This document shows positions 1 through 8,309 of a stretch of 64,000 nucleotides of DNA, one piece after another. The number at the start of each line of letters is the position of its first letter. Within the stretch, counting starts at the first letter, position 1. Location: contig NZ_BMUT01000012.1 of assembly GCF_014650335.1 (NCBI RefSeq), positions 248,001-312,000 of the forward strand, read 5' to 3'. A model generated the notes under the pieces. It was not told the origin of the DNA, did not search any database, and saw only the letters and a list, made by a program, of their open reading frames with translations. A program made the translations under genes and the position numbers. The stretch is from Streptomyces hiroshimensis. GTDB taxonomy: Bacteria; Actinomycetota; Actinomycetes; Streptomycetales; Streptomycetaceae.

Positions 1-88
1 CTCGGGCCGGGCGGTGGACGTGGCCCGGATCCGCTACCGGGGCGACCGCTTCTCCTTCAGCGTCACGCTGGAGGCGGAGGCGGACTGA
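1..88 (+). CDS. 3' end of an unidentified gene
   Basis: Only the last 28 codons lie in the window, in the frame starting at base 2 and ending at TGA 86-88. The tail reads VDVARIRYRGDRFSFSVTLE and then a short acidic end. Alternating polar and hydrophobic residues suggest a C-terminal beta-rich module such as those closing glycoside hydrolases, but the fragment is too short to assign a family. Confidence 0.5.
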   Translation, partial: SGRAVDVARIRYRGDRFSFSVTLEAEAD

Positions 89-284
89 CGCGCCCCGGAC
101 CGAAGCCGCCGGGAGCCGCCGGGCGGCTCACACCCTGCCGCGGCACGGCCTGAGGGCACACCGGAGAGGAGTGCCGGGACGCGCCACGGCGCCGTCCGGC
201 CGCGCCCCGGGGAGAGGGTGGAGGGCCGACGGCGTCGCGCCGGTCGGTGGAACGGCGGTGGGGCGCTGCGCTCGGGGCCGGGGT

Positions 285-548
285 TCAGTCGTGGTTGCCG
301 AACAGGGAGCGACGCAGGCGTCTCAGCGGCGCCAAGAGGGAGACCTTCGCGGTCCGGCTCTGCTTGGTGCGCGCGTGATCACGCGTGGTCAGCTCGCGCA
401 TCAGCAGGGTCGCCCCCTCGACTTCGCGCTGGGGCACGGCAGGCCCGCCCAGCACCGCGAGATGGCGGTCGAGGCGCGCGCTGGACGCGCCGCTGTTGCA
501 GCTGATGGCAGGCACACGTGGCCTGCCGCGCATTGCTATCTGATCCAT
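285..548 (-). CDS. Small conserved hypothetical protein, 87 aa
   Basis: An 87-residue protein starting at ATG 548 (MDQIAMRGRPRV). A GGGGAG ribosome-binding site lies a few bases upstream in a suitable position, which is why this start is preferred over in-frame codons further upstream. It has one cysteine, a mixed-charge middle and a basic C-terminus (LLAPLRRLRRSLFGNHD). No signal peptide, membrane helix or recognised domain is visible. It is divergent from the kinase gene and separated from it by about 240 bp. Codon use looks normal for the window, and the defined RBS and compact composition support a real gene. The function is not recognised. Confidence 0.5.
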   Translation of the reverse strand: MDQIAMRGRPRVPAISCNSGASSARLDRHLAVLGGPAVPQREVEGATLLMRELTTRDHARTKQSRTAKVSLLAPLRRLRRSLFGNHD

Positions 549-788
549 TGAGACTCCCCACCCGAACGAGGCACCCGGCTCAGGCAGGGTAACCCTACCG
601 CCCCATTCCGTCACCCGCGCATCGGCGGGGCGGATTCACCACTCCGTCAAGGGCGTTGACGGGGCTGGCGTGAACCTGCCGTCACTGTCGGCGAGTTAGC
701 GGGTCAAGGATATGCAGAAGAGGGGGCAATCACGCTCCGTTGCGGTAGATTCACCCCGAATCGCTCTCTTGGTGGAGGGGGCCCGTCG

Positions 789-2510
789 ATGAGCGGGACG
801 TTCGGGGGCGGTCCGGAGGGCGCAGCGGTGCCGCCGGGCCGGATGGTGGCGGGCCGGTACCGGCTGCTGGAGCGGTTGGGCCAGGGCGGCATGGGCGTGG
901 TGTGGCGCGCGCGGGACGAGGTGCTCGACCGCGAGGTGGCCGTCAAGGAGGTCAGGGCCCCTTCCGGCCTGCTGGAACACGAGATCCGGCAGCTGTACGT
1001 GCGCCTGGAGCGCGAGGCCCGGGCCGCGGCGCGCATCTCGCATCCCCATGTCGTCACCGTCTACGACGTGGCCGCCGAGGACGGGCGGCCGTGGGTCGTG
1101 ATGGAGCTGGTGCGCGGCCTGTCCCTGGCCGATGTGCTGGAGGCTGAGGGTCCGCTGGCCCCGGCGCGCGCGGCGCACATCGGCGCCGGTGTGCTCTCCG
1201 CGCTCCGGGGAGCGCACGCGGCGGGCGTGCTGCACCGGGACGTGAAACCAGGCAATGTCCTCCTCGCCAACGACGGGCGTGTCGTGCTCACCGACTTCGG
1301 CATCGCGACGGTCGAGGGGAACTCGGCGCTGACGCGGACCGGGGAGCTGGTGGGCTCGCCGGAGTTCCTGGCCCCCGAGCGCGCGCTGGGGCATCCGCCG
1401 GGACCGGGGTCGGACCTCTGGTCCCTCGGGGTGACGCTGTACGCGGCGGTGGAGGGCGTCTCCCCCTTCCGCCAGGACACCCCGCTCTCCACCATGCGGG
1501 CCGTGGTCGACCAGCAGCTCCCGGCGCCCGTCCGGGCGGGGGCGCTCGCGCCCGTCCTGGAAGGGCTGCTGCGCAAGGATCCCGCCCTGCGGCTCGGCGC
1601 CGAGGAGGCCGAGGGGATGCTGCGGGTGGTGGCGCAGGGCGGCACGCTCTCCGCCCCGGGCGCTCCGCCCACCGCCGAGGCCCCGACGGTCCCGGCGCAC
1701 CCGCGGCGCGATCCGCCCGCCGGCCCGGCGGCGTTCTCCGGGGAGCACGGCGCCGGCGGCGGCTTCGGCCCGCCGCCCGGTGCCGGACCGTACGGGCCCG
1801 CGGAACCTCCGGGAGGGATCGGCACCACCGGCGACGACCGGCGCCGCCGCCCGGGGCTGGTGTTCGCGGTGGCCGCCGTCGTACTCGCCCTGCTGGCGGG
1901 CGGACTGGCCTGGGCCTTCAGCAGAGGCGAGGGCGACAACAGCGGTTCGTCGTCGTCCGGCGCGGGCCCGTCCGCGCCGGACAAGCCGGACAAGAACGCG
2001 GGGTCGCGCTCGCAGTCGGCGGACGGCTCCGGGAAGGCCTCGGACGCCGGCGGCGACCCCCCCTACGGACTGCGGGTCTCCGTCGAGGCGGTGCGCGACT
2101 CCTACACCGGCCCCTGCCCGCCGAAGAGCGCGGGCCCCTCGTTCCGGGTGACCTTCACCGCCGACCGCTCCCCCGTCCGGCTCTCCTACCGCGCGGTCAC
2201 CGACAGCGGCCAGGTCGGCCCCTGGCAGACGTCCGACATCACGGAAGGCAAGAGCCTCAGCCTGACGTTCGTCGAGACCGATCACGACACGGGCCGGGAC
2301 CGGCTCGCGGTCGAGGTCAGGAGCCCGCAGAAGATCACCTCCAATCGCGTGCCGTTCACCGTCACCTGTCAGGAGCAGTCGTCCGGCCGCCCGCCGTCCG
2401 GCCGCCCCTCGGGCAGGCCGTCGTCGCCGGGGCCGTCCCGGCCGCCGGGCCCGCCGCCCTCCGCAGCGACGGGCCCGACGTACGGGGGCGGGTACGGGTC
2501 AGGCGGCTGA
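789..2510 (+). CDS. Transmembrane Ser/Thr protein kinase (PknB-like)
   Basis: A 573-aa Hanks-type kinase. The N-terminal catalytic domain (about residues 24-280) shows the glycine-rich loop LGQGGMGVVW, the catalytic loop HRDVKPGN near residue 150 and the DFG motif near 168. A proline- and glycine-rich juxtamembrane segment follows, then one transmembrane helix at about 355-378. The outer part of about 190 residues has a Ser/Gly/Lys linker, a beta-rich sensor-like module and a Ser/Pro/Gly tail. There are no PASTA repeats, so the ligand differs from PknB itself. It probably phosphorylates cytoplasmic targets in response to an extracellular cue. Its last 12 bases overlap the convergent GDSL lipase gene. 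Confidence 0.93.
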   Translation: MSGTFGGGPEGAAVPPGRMVAGRYRLLERLGQGGMGVVWRARDEVLDREVAVKEVRAPSGLLEHEIRQLYVRLEREARAAARISHPHVVTVYDVAAEDGRPWVVMELVRGLSLADVLEAEGPLAPARAAHIGAGVLSALRGAHAAGVLHRDVKPGNVLLANDGRVVLTDFGIATVEGNSALTRTGELVGSPEFLAPERALGHPPGPGSDLWSLGVTLYAAVEGVSPFRQDTPLSTMRAVVDQQLPAPVRAGALAPVLEGLLRKDPALRLGAEEAEGMLRVVAQGGTLSAPGAPPTAEAPTVPAHPRRDPPAGPAAFSGEHGAGGGFGPPPGAGPYGPAEPPGGIGTTGDDRRRRPGLVFAVAAVVLALLAGGLAWAFSRGEGDNSGSSSSGAGPSAPDKPDKNAGSRSQSADGSGKASDAGGDPPYGLRVSVEAVRDSYTGPCPPKSAGPSFRVTFTADRSPVRLSYRAVTDSGQVGPWQTSDITEGKSLSLTFVETDHDTGRDRLAVEVRSPQKITSNRVPFTVTCQEQSSGRPPSGRPSGRPSSPGPSRPPGPPPSAATGPTYGGGYGSGG

Positions 2511-3302
2511 GCTGAAGACCGGCAGGTAGCCGCCGGAGTGACCGGCCGCGGTCGGGTGGTAGGAGCTGTCCATGGGCAGGGTCACGCTGTTGAGCCAGGG
2601 GCTGCCGGAGCACAGCTCGTGGCCCGCGAAGCCGGCGGCGGCGTCCCCGAAGGTGAAGCCGTGATCGGCGACCCGCTTGGCGATGACGGAGTTGAGCAGG
2701 TCGGCGGCGTCGTTGATGGCCTTCCTCTTGGTCTCGCTGAGCCCGGCGCAGGTCGCGCCGAGTTTGTAGAAGCGGGGATACCCCAGGACGACGACATGAG
2801 CGGAAGGCGCTCTTCCTCTAATGGCGGTATAGACCTTGTCGAGTTCACCGGGGAGGGTGTTCTGGACAAATGTGCGGGCCTGATTGATCCGGTTGATACA
2901 TGCGCTGTCGGAGTTGAGCACGCACGTGACCATGGTGTCGCTGAAGCCGGCGTCGTTCCCGCCGATGCTGAGCGAGACGAGCCCGGTCGAGCCGTTCAGC
3001 GGGCCGAGCTGCTTGCCGAGAACATCACCCGTTCGGGCCCCTGCGCAGGCGTTGAAGGAGAAGCTCGCGGGGGCGTGCGCGGCGGCCCAGAGCGCGGGGT
3101 AGGCCTTGGAACTGCGCTTGCAGTCCCCGCTGTTCGTGTAGTAGCTCCCGGCTCCGAGACCGGATGCATAGGAGTCACCGAGCGCCACATAGCCGGAAGT
3201 TGCGGCCTTCGGCGCTGCCTGTGCGGCGCCGGCTCCGGTGAGGGCCAGAGTGGCGGCGAGGGTGATCGCGGAGAGGGCACCCGCGAGGCGGGACAGTTTC
3301 AT
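2499..3302 (-). CDS. Secreted SGNH/GDSL lipase-esterase
   Basis: A 267-aa secreted hydrolase. It starts at ATG 3302 with a strong GGAGG five bases upstream. The signal peptide (about residues 1-30) ends at an AQA-AP type site. Family blocks are visible: GDSYASG with the nucleophile Ser near 44, GGND (oxyanion Asn) and the C-terminal HPTAAGH carrying the Asp/His-type block V. Six cysteines in the mature part fit the disulfide pattern of Streptomyces extracellular GDSL lipases. The expected role is hydrolysis of short- to medium-chain esters outside the cell. The gene stands alone and converges on the kinase with a 12-bp overlap, so the two transcripts may interfere. Confidence 0.92.
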   Translation of the reverse strand: MKLSRLAGALSAITLAATLALTGAGAAQAAPKAATSGYVALGDSYASGLGAGSYYTNSGDCKRSSKAYPALWAAAHAPASFSFNACAGARTGDVLGKQLGPLNGSTGLVSLSIGGNDAGFSDTMVTCVLNSDSACINRINQARTFVQNTLPGELDKVYTAIRGRAPSAHVVVLGYPRFYKLGATCAGLSETKRKAINDAADLLNSVIAKRVADHGFTFGDAAAGFAGHELCSGSPWLNSVTLPMDSSYHPTAAGHSGGYLPVFSSAA

Positions 3303-3590
3303 GGAACCTCCTTTACCAGGGTTTCTGCCGTACCCGTGGTAGCAGCAGCCCGTGATTATCGGAAGTGTCCATGTCAAAGATGTGAGCTAATGAACGCTCA
3401 ACCACCGACACCGGGGGACATTCTGACGGTCCGACATATTCGTGCGGTATTCACCTGACCGAAAGGCTCCGGTTCCGCGCCGATCGGCTAACCGGAGCCC
3501 GTTTGCACGGCCTTCACATCTTGACGTCGCTCCGCCGATTGCGCGACATTGAAGCCTCGGCATCCGGCGCTTCGGGGGGCAAAGTCGCCA
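3303..3590. other. Divergent intergenic region
   Basis: This stretch of 288 bp lies between the divergent lipase gene and the exopolysaccharide locus. It should hold both promoters. I see no convincing -35/-10 pair, no perfect palindrome and no RNA gene. Confidence 0.4.
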
Positions 3591-4121
3591 ATGCAGAGCT
3601 TCACAGATCCCACCGGTCTCACCGGCCCGTCCGGCTCACCCGGCCCGTCAGTCCCGTCCGGCTCGTCCGGACCATCCGGCCCGTCCAGTCCGGCCTCGAC
3701 CGCCGACCAGCCCGCATCACCGGCCGCGCCCGACCGGCCCGGCGGTGCGCGCACGCCGGCCGGGGACTCCCTGCCCGTGGTGGCCGGGGCCGCCACGGCG
3801 ATCGCGGGCGTCGGCGCCGTGCTGGCGCTCGCGGACATCGGCTCACCCCTGCGTGCGCCGTTCACGCTCTTCTTCCTGATCGTCGCGCCGGCCTGCGCCG
3901 TGGGGGCGGCGCTGCGCGGCCTCGATCCGCTCAGCCGCTCGGTGGTGGCGGCCGGCGGAGCCGTCGCCGTCGACATGCTGGTCGCCCAGGCCATGCTCGC
4001 GCTCCACACCTGGACGGTGCGGGGTGGCGTCGCCGCGGTCGCGGCCGTCAGCCTTCTCCTGTTCCTGCTGGCACACGTGCGGCGCCACCGGTGCCACACG
4101 GCGAAAAGTCGGGCTTCCTGA
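3591..4121 (+). CDS. Small membrane protein with collagen-like N-terminus
   Basis: A 176-aa protein starting at ATG 3591, with a G-run ribosome-binding site about 10 bases upstream. A TTG 42 bases upstream is an alternative start. Residues 5-60 are a low-complexity Gly-Pro-Ser segment (repeated GPSGS, GPSVPS and similar). This is followed by about four hydrophobic helices and a short basic tail. The stop codon is followed immediately by the GTG of the acyltransferase gene, so the two are translationally coupled. Position at the head of an exopolysaccharide gene set suggests a membrane or envelope role, but no catalytic motif is seen. Confidence 0.7.
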   Translation: MQSFTDPTGLTGPSGSPGPSVPSGSSGPSGPSSPASTADQPASPAAPDRPGGARTPAGDSLPVVAGAATAIAGVGAVLALADIGSPLRAPFTLFFLIVAPACAVGAALRGLDPLSRSVVAAGGAVAVDMLVAQAMLALHTWTVRGGVAAVAAVSLLLFLLAHVRRHRCHTAKSRAS

Positions 4122-4122
4122 G

Positions 4123-5217
4123 GTGAACATCAGCGTGTACCGGCCCGGTGAGCTCACCGCGGCCGACCGGGCGGCCTGGTCTGCCCTGCAGGAGGCGGCG
4201 GTCGAGGACGGCTCGCCGCAGCTTGCGAATCCTTTCCTCGCACCCGAGTTCGCCCTCGCGGTCGGCCGGTGCCGGGCCGGGGCGCGGATCGCGGTGGTGC
4301 GCGAGGACGGCGAGCCCGTGGGCTTCTTCCCGTACCAGCGCTCCGCCCTCGGGGTGGGTCGCGCGATCGGCCTGGGCATCTCGGACGCCCAGGGGCTGGT
4401 CCACCGGCCGGGCTTCCAGTGGGACGCGCGCGAGCTGCTGCACGCGTGCGGGCTGTCGGTCTGGGAGTTCGACCACCTGGTGGAGGGGCAGAAGCCGTTC
4501 GAGGTGGGCGCCTCCGGGTCCTACCGGTCGCCCGTGGTGGATGTCGAGCAGGGTTTCGATCCGTATCTGGCGGTGCTGCGCAAGCAGTCGCCGAAGTTCA
4601 CCCGCACCACGCTCGCCAAGGAGCGCAGGCTCGGCCGCGACATCGGCGAGCTGCGGTACGTGCACGACGAGCGCGATCCCGATGTGCTGCGGACCCTGAT
4701 CGCCTGGAAGTCCGCGCAGTACCGAAGAACGGGGCGCAGCGACCGGTTCGCGCGCCCCTGGATCGCGCGTCTGGTCGAGCAGCTCTTCCACACCAGGACC
4801 GAGTCCTTCGCGGGGCTGCTGTCGGTGCTCTACGCCGGGGGCCGGCCGGTCGCGGCGCACTTCGGGCTGCGCTCGCGGCGGGTGCTCGCCTGCTGGTTCC
4901 CCTCGTACGACCCGGCCTTCGCGAAGTTCTCGCCGGGCCTGGTGCTGCACCTGCGGATGGCGGAGGGGGCGGCCGCCGCGGGGATGGCCTACCTCGACCT
5001 GGGACGGGGTGAGAAGGCGTACAAGAACTCACTGAAGACGCGTGAACTCAGCGTCTCCGAAGGCTGGGTGACGAGGCGTCACCCCGTGGCGCTGGGGCAC
5101 CGCGCCCGGCGTGCGCCGGTGCGGGCCCTGCGCAACACCGTGCTGGCCCGGCCCGAACTCTTCGAGCCTGCCGACCGGTTGCTCAAGCGCGTGGGACGGC
5201 TGCGTCAGGGCGACTGA
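4123..5217 (+). CDS. BioF2/FemAB-like GNAT acyltransferase
   Basis: A 364-aa cytosolic protein starting at GTG 4123, one base after the previous stop. It has the double-GNAT layout of CelD/BcsL-type (BioF2-like) proteins. The N-terminal half contains GFFPYQRS; the second half contains the acceptor-domain signatures LSVLYAGGRPVAAHFG and then LDLGRGEKAYKNSLKT near the end. Members of this family acylate polysaccharide precursors or transfer amino-acyl groups in envelope biosynthesis. The context, before two glycosyltransferases, a deacetylase and a flippase, supports modification of an exopolysaccharide. The acyl donor cannot be read from sequence. Confidence 0.85.
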   Translation: MNISVYRPGELTAADRAAWSALQEAAVEDGSPQLANPFLAPEFALAVGRCRAGARIAVVREDGEPVGFFPYQRSALGVGRAIGLGISDAQGLVHRPGFQWDARELLHACGLSVWEFDHLVEGQKPFEVGASGSYRSPVVDVEQGFDPYLAVLRKQSPKFTRTTLAKERRLGRDIGELRYVHDERDPDVLRTLIAWKSAQYRRTGRSDRFARPWIARLVEQLFHTRTESFAGLLSVLYAGGRPVAAHFGLRSRRVLACWFPSYDPAFAKFSPGLVLHLRMAEGAAAAGMAYLDLGRGEKAYKNSLKTRELSVSEGWVTRRHPVALGHRARRAPVRALRNTVLARPELFEPADRLLKRVGRLRQGD

Positions 5218-5626
5218 GGGCGCACTGCGTCGCACGCGCGCCGCCAACGGCGCAAAGCGTCAACACGATGCAGGATTTGGGCGCAAAAAACACCCAAAGG
5301 AGGAGTCACCGCACCAGCTCTTGCCATACAGTCTCAACCATCAATACCGTCGTACATCCACCCGCATCGGCCCATCATGCAAAGCGGCTCAGGGGAGGGC
5401 AAGCGTCGCGATGGTGCCCGGGGCGGGGCGCGGTGGGGGGTGCCGCGTCCGGCTGATCAGAGTCGCCGTTCGCGTATAACCGCGCGGCGAGCAACCGTTG
5501 CCAGCTCATCCGGCCCATGCGGCGATGAACGTCGTCAGGGCGGGGTGAGTACCCCCTTTTCGAACCGGATACGCCACCGGACCGCTCGGGGCGGGCGGTC
5601 CACCGGACGAGAGGGACATCCGAGTC
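5218..5626. other. Intergenic leader of the GT2 genes
   Basis: A 409-bp gap on the coding strand of the exopolysaccharide genes. It contains an exact strong Shine-Dalgarno, AAAGGAGG, at 5295-5302 but no ATG, GTG or TTG at normal distance; the nearest is TTG 5321. The rest has no clear hairpin or repeat. It probably holds a promoter and 5' leader for the gene at 5627. Confidence 0.4.
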
Positions 5627-6439
5627 ATGAGTTCTTTTCTGCGCCCGGCGGCTGATCAGGAGGCCCTGGTCGCCGCCCATTACCGCCCGGTGACGTCGCA
5701 TCTCGCGATAGCTCCACCCGTGAGCGTCGTCATCCCCGCCATGAACGAGGCGGAGAACCTCCCGTACGTCTTCAAGACCCTGCCGGAGTGGGTCCACGAA
5801 GTGGTCCTCGTCGACGGCAATTCCACCGACGACACCATCGAGGTGGCGCGGCAGCTGTGGCCGGACGTGAAGGTGGTCCGGCAGCTCGGCAAGGGCAAGG
5901 GCGACGCCCTCATCACCGGCTTCGCCGCCTGCACGGGCGAGATCATCGTGATGGTCGACGCCGACGGCTCCGCCGACGGCAACGAGATCGTCAGCTATGT
6001 GTCCGCGCTCGTCGGCGGCGCGGACTTCGCCAAGGGCTCGCGCTTCGCCAACGGCGGCGGCACGGACGACATGACGCCCATCCGCAAGCTCGGCAACCGC
6101 GTGCTCTGCTCGATCGTCAACCACAAGTTCGGCGCCCGCTACACCGACCTGTGCTACGGCTACAACGCCTTCTGGAAGCACTGCCTGGACGAGATCGCCC
6201 TCGACTGCGCCGGCTTCGAGGTCGAGACCCTGATGAACATCAGAGTCGTCAAGGCGGGCCTGCGCGTCCAGGAGATTCCCAGCCATGAGTTCGTCCGCAT
6301 CCACGGCACCAGCAATCTGCGGGCCGTGCGGGACGGGCTGCGCGTACTGAAAGTGATCCTGCAGGAGCGCGGCACCCGGCGGCGGCGCCCGCAGCGGCTC
6401 GCCATCGCGCCCGCGGCCAACCGTGGGGAAGTGTCTTGA
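5627..6439 (+). CDS. GT2 glycosyltransferase (polyprenyl-phosphate sugar transferase type)
   Basis: A 270-aa family 2 glycosyltransferase of the dolichyl-phosphate mannosyltransferase (DPM1-like) type. Visible are VVIPAMNEAENLP at the nucleotide-binding strand, VVLVDGNSTDDT, and the metal-binding MVDADGSAD (DxD). There is no C-terminal membrane segment, so it is a soluble or peripheral enzyme. It likely charges a polyprenyl phosphate or adds a sugar to a lipid-linked intermediate at the inner face of the membrane. The start is ATG 5627. The stop overlaps the TTG start of the next gene by four bases, and the operon then runs through to 12123. Confidence 0.9.
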   Translation: MSSFLRPAADQEALVAAHYRPVTSHLAIAPPVSVVIPAMNEAENLPYVFKTLPEWVHEVVLVDGNSTDDTIEVARQLWPDVKVVRQLGKGKGDALITGFAACTGEIIVMVDADGSADGNEIVSYVSALVGGADFAKGSRFANGGGTDDMTPIRKLGNRVLCSIVNHKFGARYTDLCYGYNAFWKHCLDEIALDCAGFEVETLMNIRVVKAGLRVQEIPSHEFVRIHGTSNLRAVRDGLRVLKVILQERGTRRRRPQRLAIAPAANRGEVS

Positions 6440-7512
6440 CGATCACCACTTCCCCGGCCGGCACGGCGGAAGGCGCCGGCGCGGCCACCGGCCCCTCGGT
6501 CTCGGTGGTCATCTGTGTGTACACCGAGGACCGCTGGGACGACATCGTCGCCGCGGTGGCCTCGGTCCGCGAGCAGTCCCGGCCGGCGCTGGAGACACTG
6601 GTGGTCGTGGACCACAATCCGGCCCTGCTGCGGCGGCTCGCCAAGCATGTCGGGGACGACGGCTGTGCCGGGGACGGGGTGCGGGTGCTCGCCAATGCGG
6701 GCCCCCGCGGCCTGTCCGCGGGCCGCAACACCGGCATCGCGGAATCGTCCGGCGAGGTCATCGCCTTCCTCGACGACGACGCCGTCGCCGAGCGGGACTG
6801 GCTGCGGCACTTCGCGGAGGGCTATGCCGACCCCCGGGTGATGGCCGTGGGCGGCCGCACCCAGCCGGTGTGGGAGTCCCGGCGGCGGCCCGCCTGGTTC
6901 CCCGAGGAGTTCGACTGGGCCGTCGGCTGCACCTACCGCGGCCTGCCGCCCGGCAAGGTGCCCGTCCGCAACGTCCTCGGGGGCAACGCCTCCTTCCGCC
7001 GGTCGGCCTTCGAGCTGGCCGGCGGGTTCGCCTGCGGCATCGGCCGCGACGGCGACCGGCTGCCGCTCGGCTGCGAGGAGACCGAGCTGTGCATCCGGCT
7101 GACGCGGGCCATGCCCGAGGCGGTGCTGCTGATCGACGACCGCTCGGTCATCCACCACCGGGTGCCCGCGGCTCGCGAGCGCTTCGGCTATCTGTGGACC
7201 CGCTCGTACGCCGAGGGTCTGTCCAAGGCCCTGGTGACACGGAGCGTGGGGGCGCAGGCCGGGCTGGCGTCGGAGCGCCGGTACACCACGCGGGTGCTGC
7301 CCGCCGGGATCGCCCGGGGAGTGCGCGACGCCCTGCTGGGCAGGCCCGGCGGGGCCGGGCGGGCCGGGGCGATCGTGGCCGGGGTGGCGGCCGCGGCCGG
7401 GGGCTATGCGGTGGGCACCTTCCGGGCGCGCCGCGGCGGCAGCCGGTTCGCGGTGGCGGCGACCCAGGAGCCGGCCGGGCCGAGACCTCCGGCAGAGGAG
7501 GCCGGCGCATGA
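6436..7512 (+). CDS. GT2 glycosyltransferase
   Basis: A 358-aa family 2 glycosyltransferase beginning at TTG 6436, which overlaps the preceding stop as TTGA. Motifs are VSVVICVYTEDRW, a Gly/Arg-rich acceptor loop (GLSAGRNTGIAES) and FLDDDA as the metal-binding DxD. A conserved ED-type region, CEETELCIRL, sits near the catalytic base position. The C-terminal 60 residues contain a hydrophobic patch that may peripherally anchor it. It most likely extends the repeat unit of the exopolysaccharide. The neighbouring GT2 gene is a different subtype, so the two probably add different sugars. Confidence 0.9.
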   Translation: MTITTSPAGTAEGAGAATGPSVSVVICVYTEDRWDDIVAAVASVREQSRPALETLVVVDHNPALLRRLAKHVGDDGCAGDGVRVLANAGPRGLSAGRNTGIAESSGEVIAFLDDDAVAERDWLRHFAEGYADPRVMAVGGRTQPVWESRRRPAWFPEEFDWAVGCTYRGLPPGKVPVRNVLGGNASFRRSAFELAGGFACGIGRDGDRLPLGCEETELCIRLTRAMPEAVLLIDDRSVIHHRVPAARERFGYLWTRSYAEGLSKALVTRSVGAQAGLASERRYTTRVLPAGIARGVRDALLGRPGGAGRAGAIVAGVAAAAGGYAVGTFRARRGGSRFAVAATQEPAGPRPPAEEAGA

Positions 7513-8309
7513 GCACCTCCCGGGTCCCGATACTGATGTATCACGCAGTGGCGCACGCTCCCGCGCGCGCCACCTACGGTCTGTCGGTCTCGCCGCATGC
7601 GTTCGCGCGGCAGATGCGGCTCCTGGCCGACCGCGGGTTCCACCCGCTGACGACCGAGGAGCTGGCCACGGCGTGGCGCTCCGGTTCCGGGCTGCCCCGG
7701 AAGCCGGTGCTGATCACGTTCGACGACGGCTACGAGGGCGTGCACCGGCACGCCCTGCCCACGCTGGTGGAGCACCGCTTCCGTTCCACGCTGTTCGCTT
7801 CCACGGGCTGGCTGCGCGGTGCGCATGAGACCGGAGGCGCTCTCGATCTGATGCTGAGCTGGGGCCAGGTGAAGGAGCTGGCCGCCTCGGGGATGGAGAT
7901 CGGCGGGCACAGCCATACCCACCCGCAGCTGGATCAACTACCCGACGATCAGCTGTGGTTCGAGGTGCTGAAGTGCCGCGAGGTACTGGCCACGGAGCTG
8001 GGGCGGGCGCCGGTCTCCTTCGCCTACCCGTACGGCTATTCCAGCCGCAGGGTCCGCCGCATCGTGCGGGCGGCGGGCTTCGGCATCTCCCTGGCGGTGG
8101 GCAACGGCCTGGCCGCCCGCCCCCAGGGGCCCTACGCCCTGGAGCGGGTGACAGTGCGGCGCTCGACGGGTATGGCCGAGTTCGAGCGGCTCGTGGAGGG
8201 CCGGGGTGTGGGGCGGCTCTTCGCCCGGGACCGGACGCTCACCAAGGGCTATGCCCTCTACCGCAGAACCCGTCAGGTCGTCAGGAAGGCAAGCGAAACC
8301 CGTGTCTGA
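7509..8309 (+). CDS. Polysaccharide deacetylase (NodB/CE4 family)
   Basis: A 266-aa protein starting at ATG 7509, overlapping the preceding TGA as ATGA. The NodB fold is recognisable: LMYHAV at the start, the TFDDGY motif (catalytic base and metal Asp), the HSHTHP metal-binding pair, and FAYPYG. This is the PgaB/YadE-like layout without a visible signal peptide, so export by another route or action on a cytoplasmic intermediate must be considered. The substrate is probably an N- or O-acetylated sugar in the locus polysaccharide. The stop overlaps the GTG of the flippase fusion by eight bases. Confidence 0.92.
   Translation: MSTSRVPILMYHAVAHAPARATYGLSVSPHAFARQMRLLADRGFHPLTTEELATAWRSGSGLPRKPVLITFDDGYEGVHRHALPTLVEHRFRSTLFASTGWLRGAHETGGALDLMLSWGQVKELAASGMEIGGHSHTHPQLDQLPDDQLWFEVLKCREVLATELGRAPVSFAYPYGYSSRRVRRIVRAAGFGISLAVGNGLAARPQGPYALERVTVRRSTGMAEFERLVEGRGVGRLFARDRTLTKGYALYRRTRQVVRKASETRV

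Noticed and set aside
696..2285. Long open frame (529 codons) antisense to the kinase gene
   Set aside because: It lies entirely within the kinase coding sequence, is rich in Arg/Gly/Ala typical of antisense GC-rich frames, and has no RBS or recognisable domain.
5303..5400. Riboswitch in the leader of the GT2 genes
   Set aside because: No recognisable c-di-GMP, c-di-AMP or cobalamin core was found; only an isolated Shine-Dalgarno.
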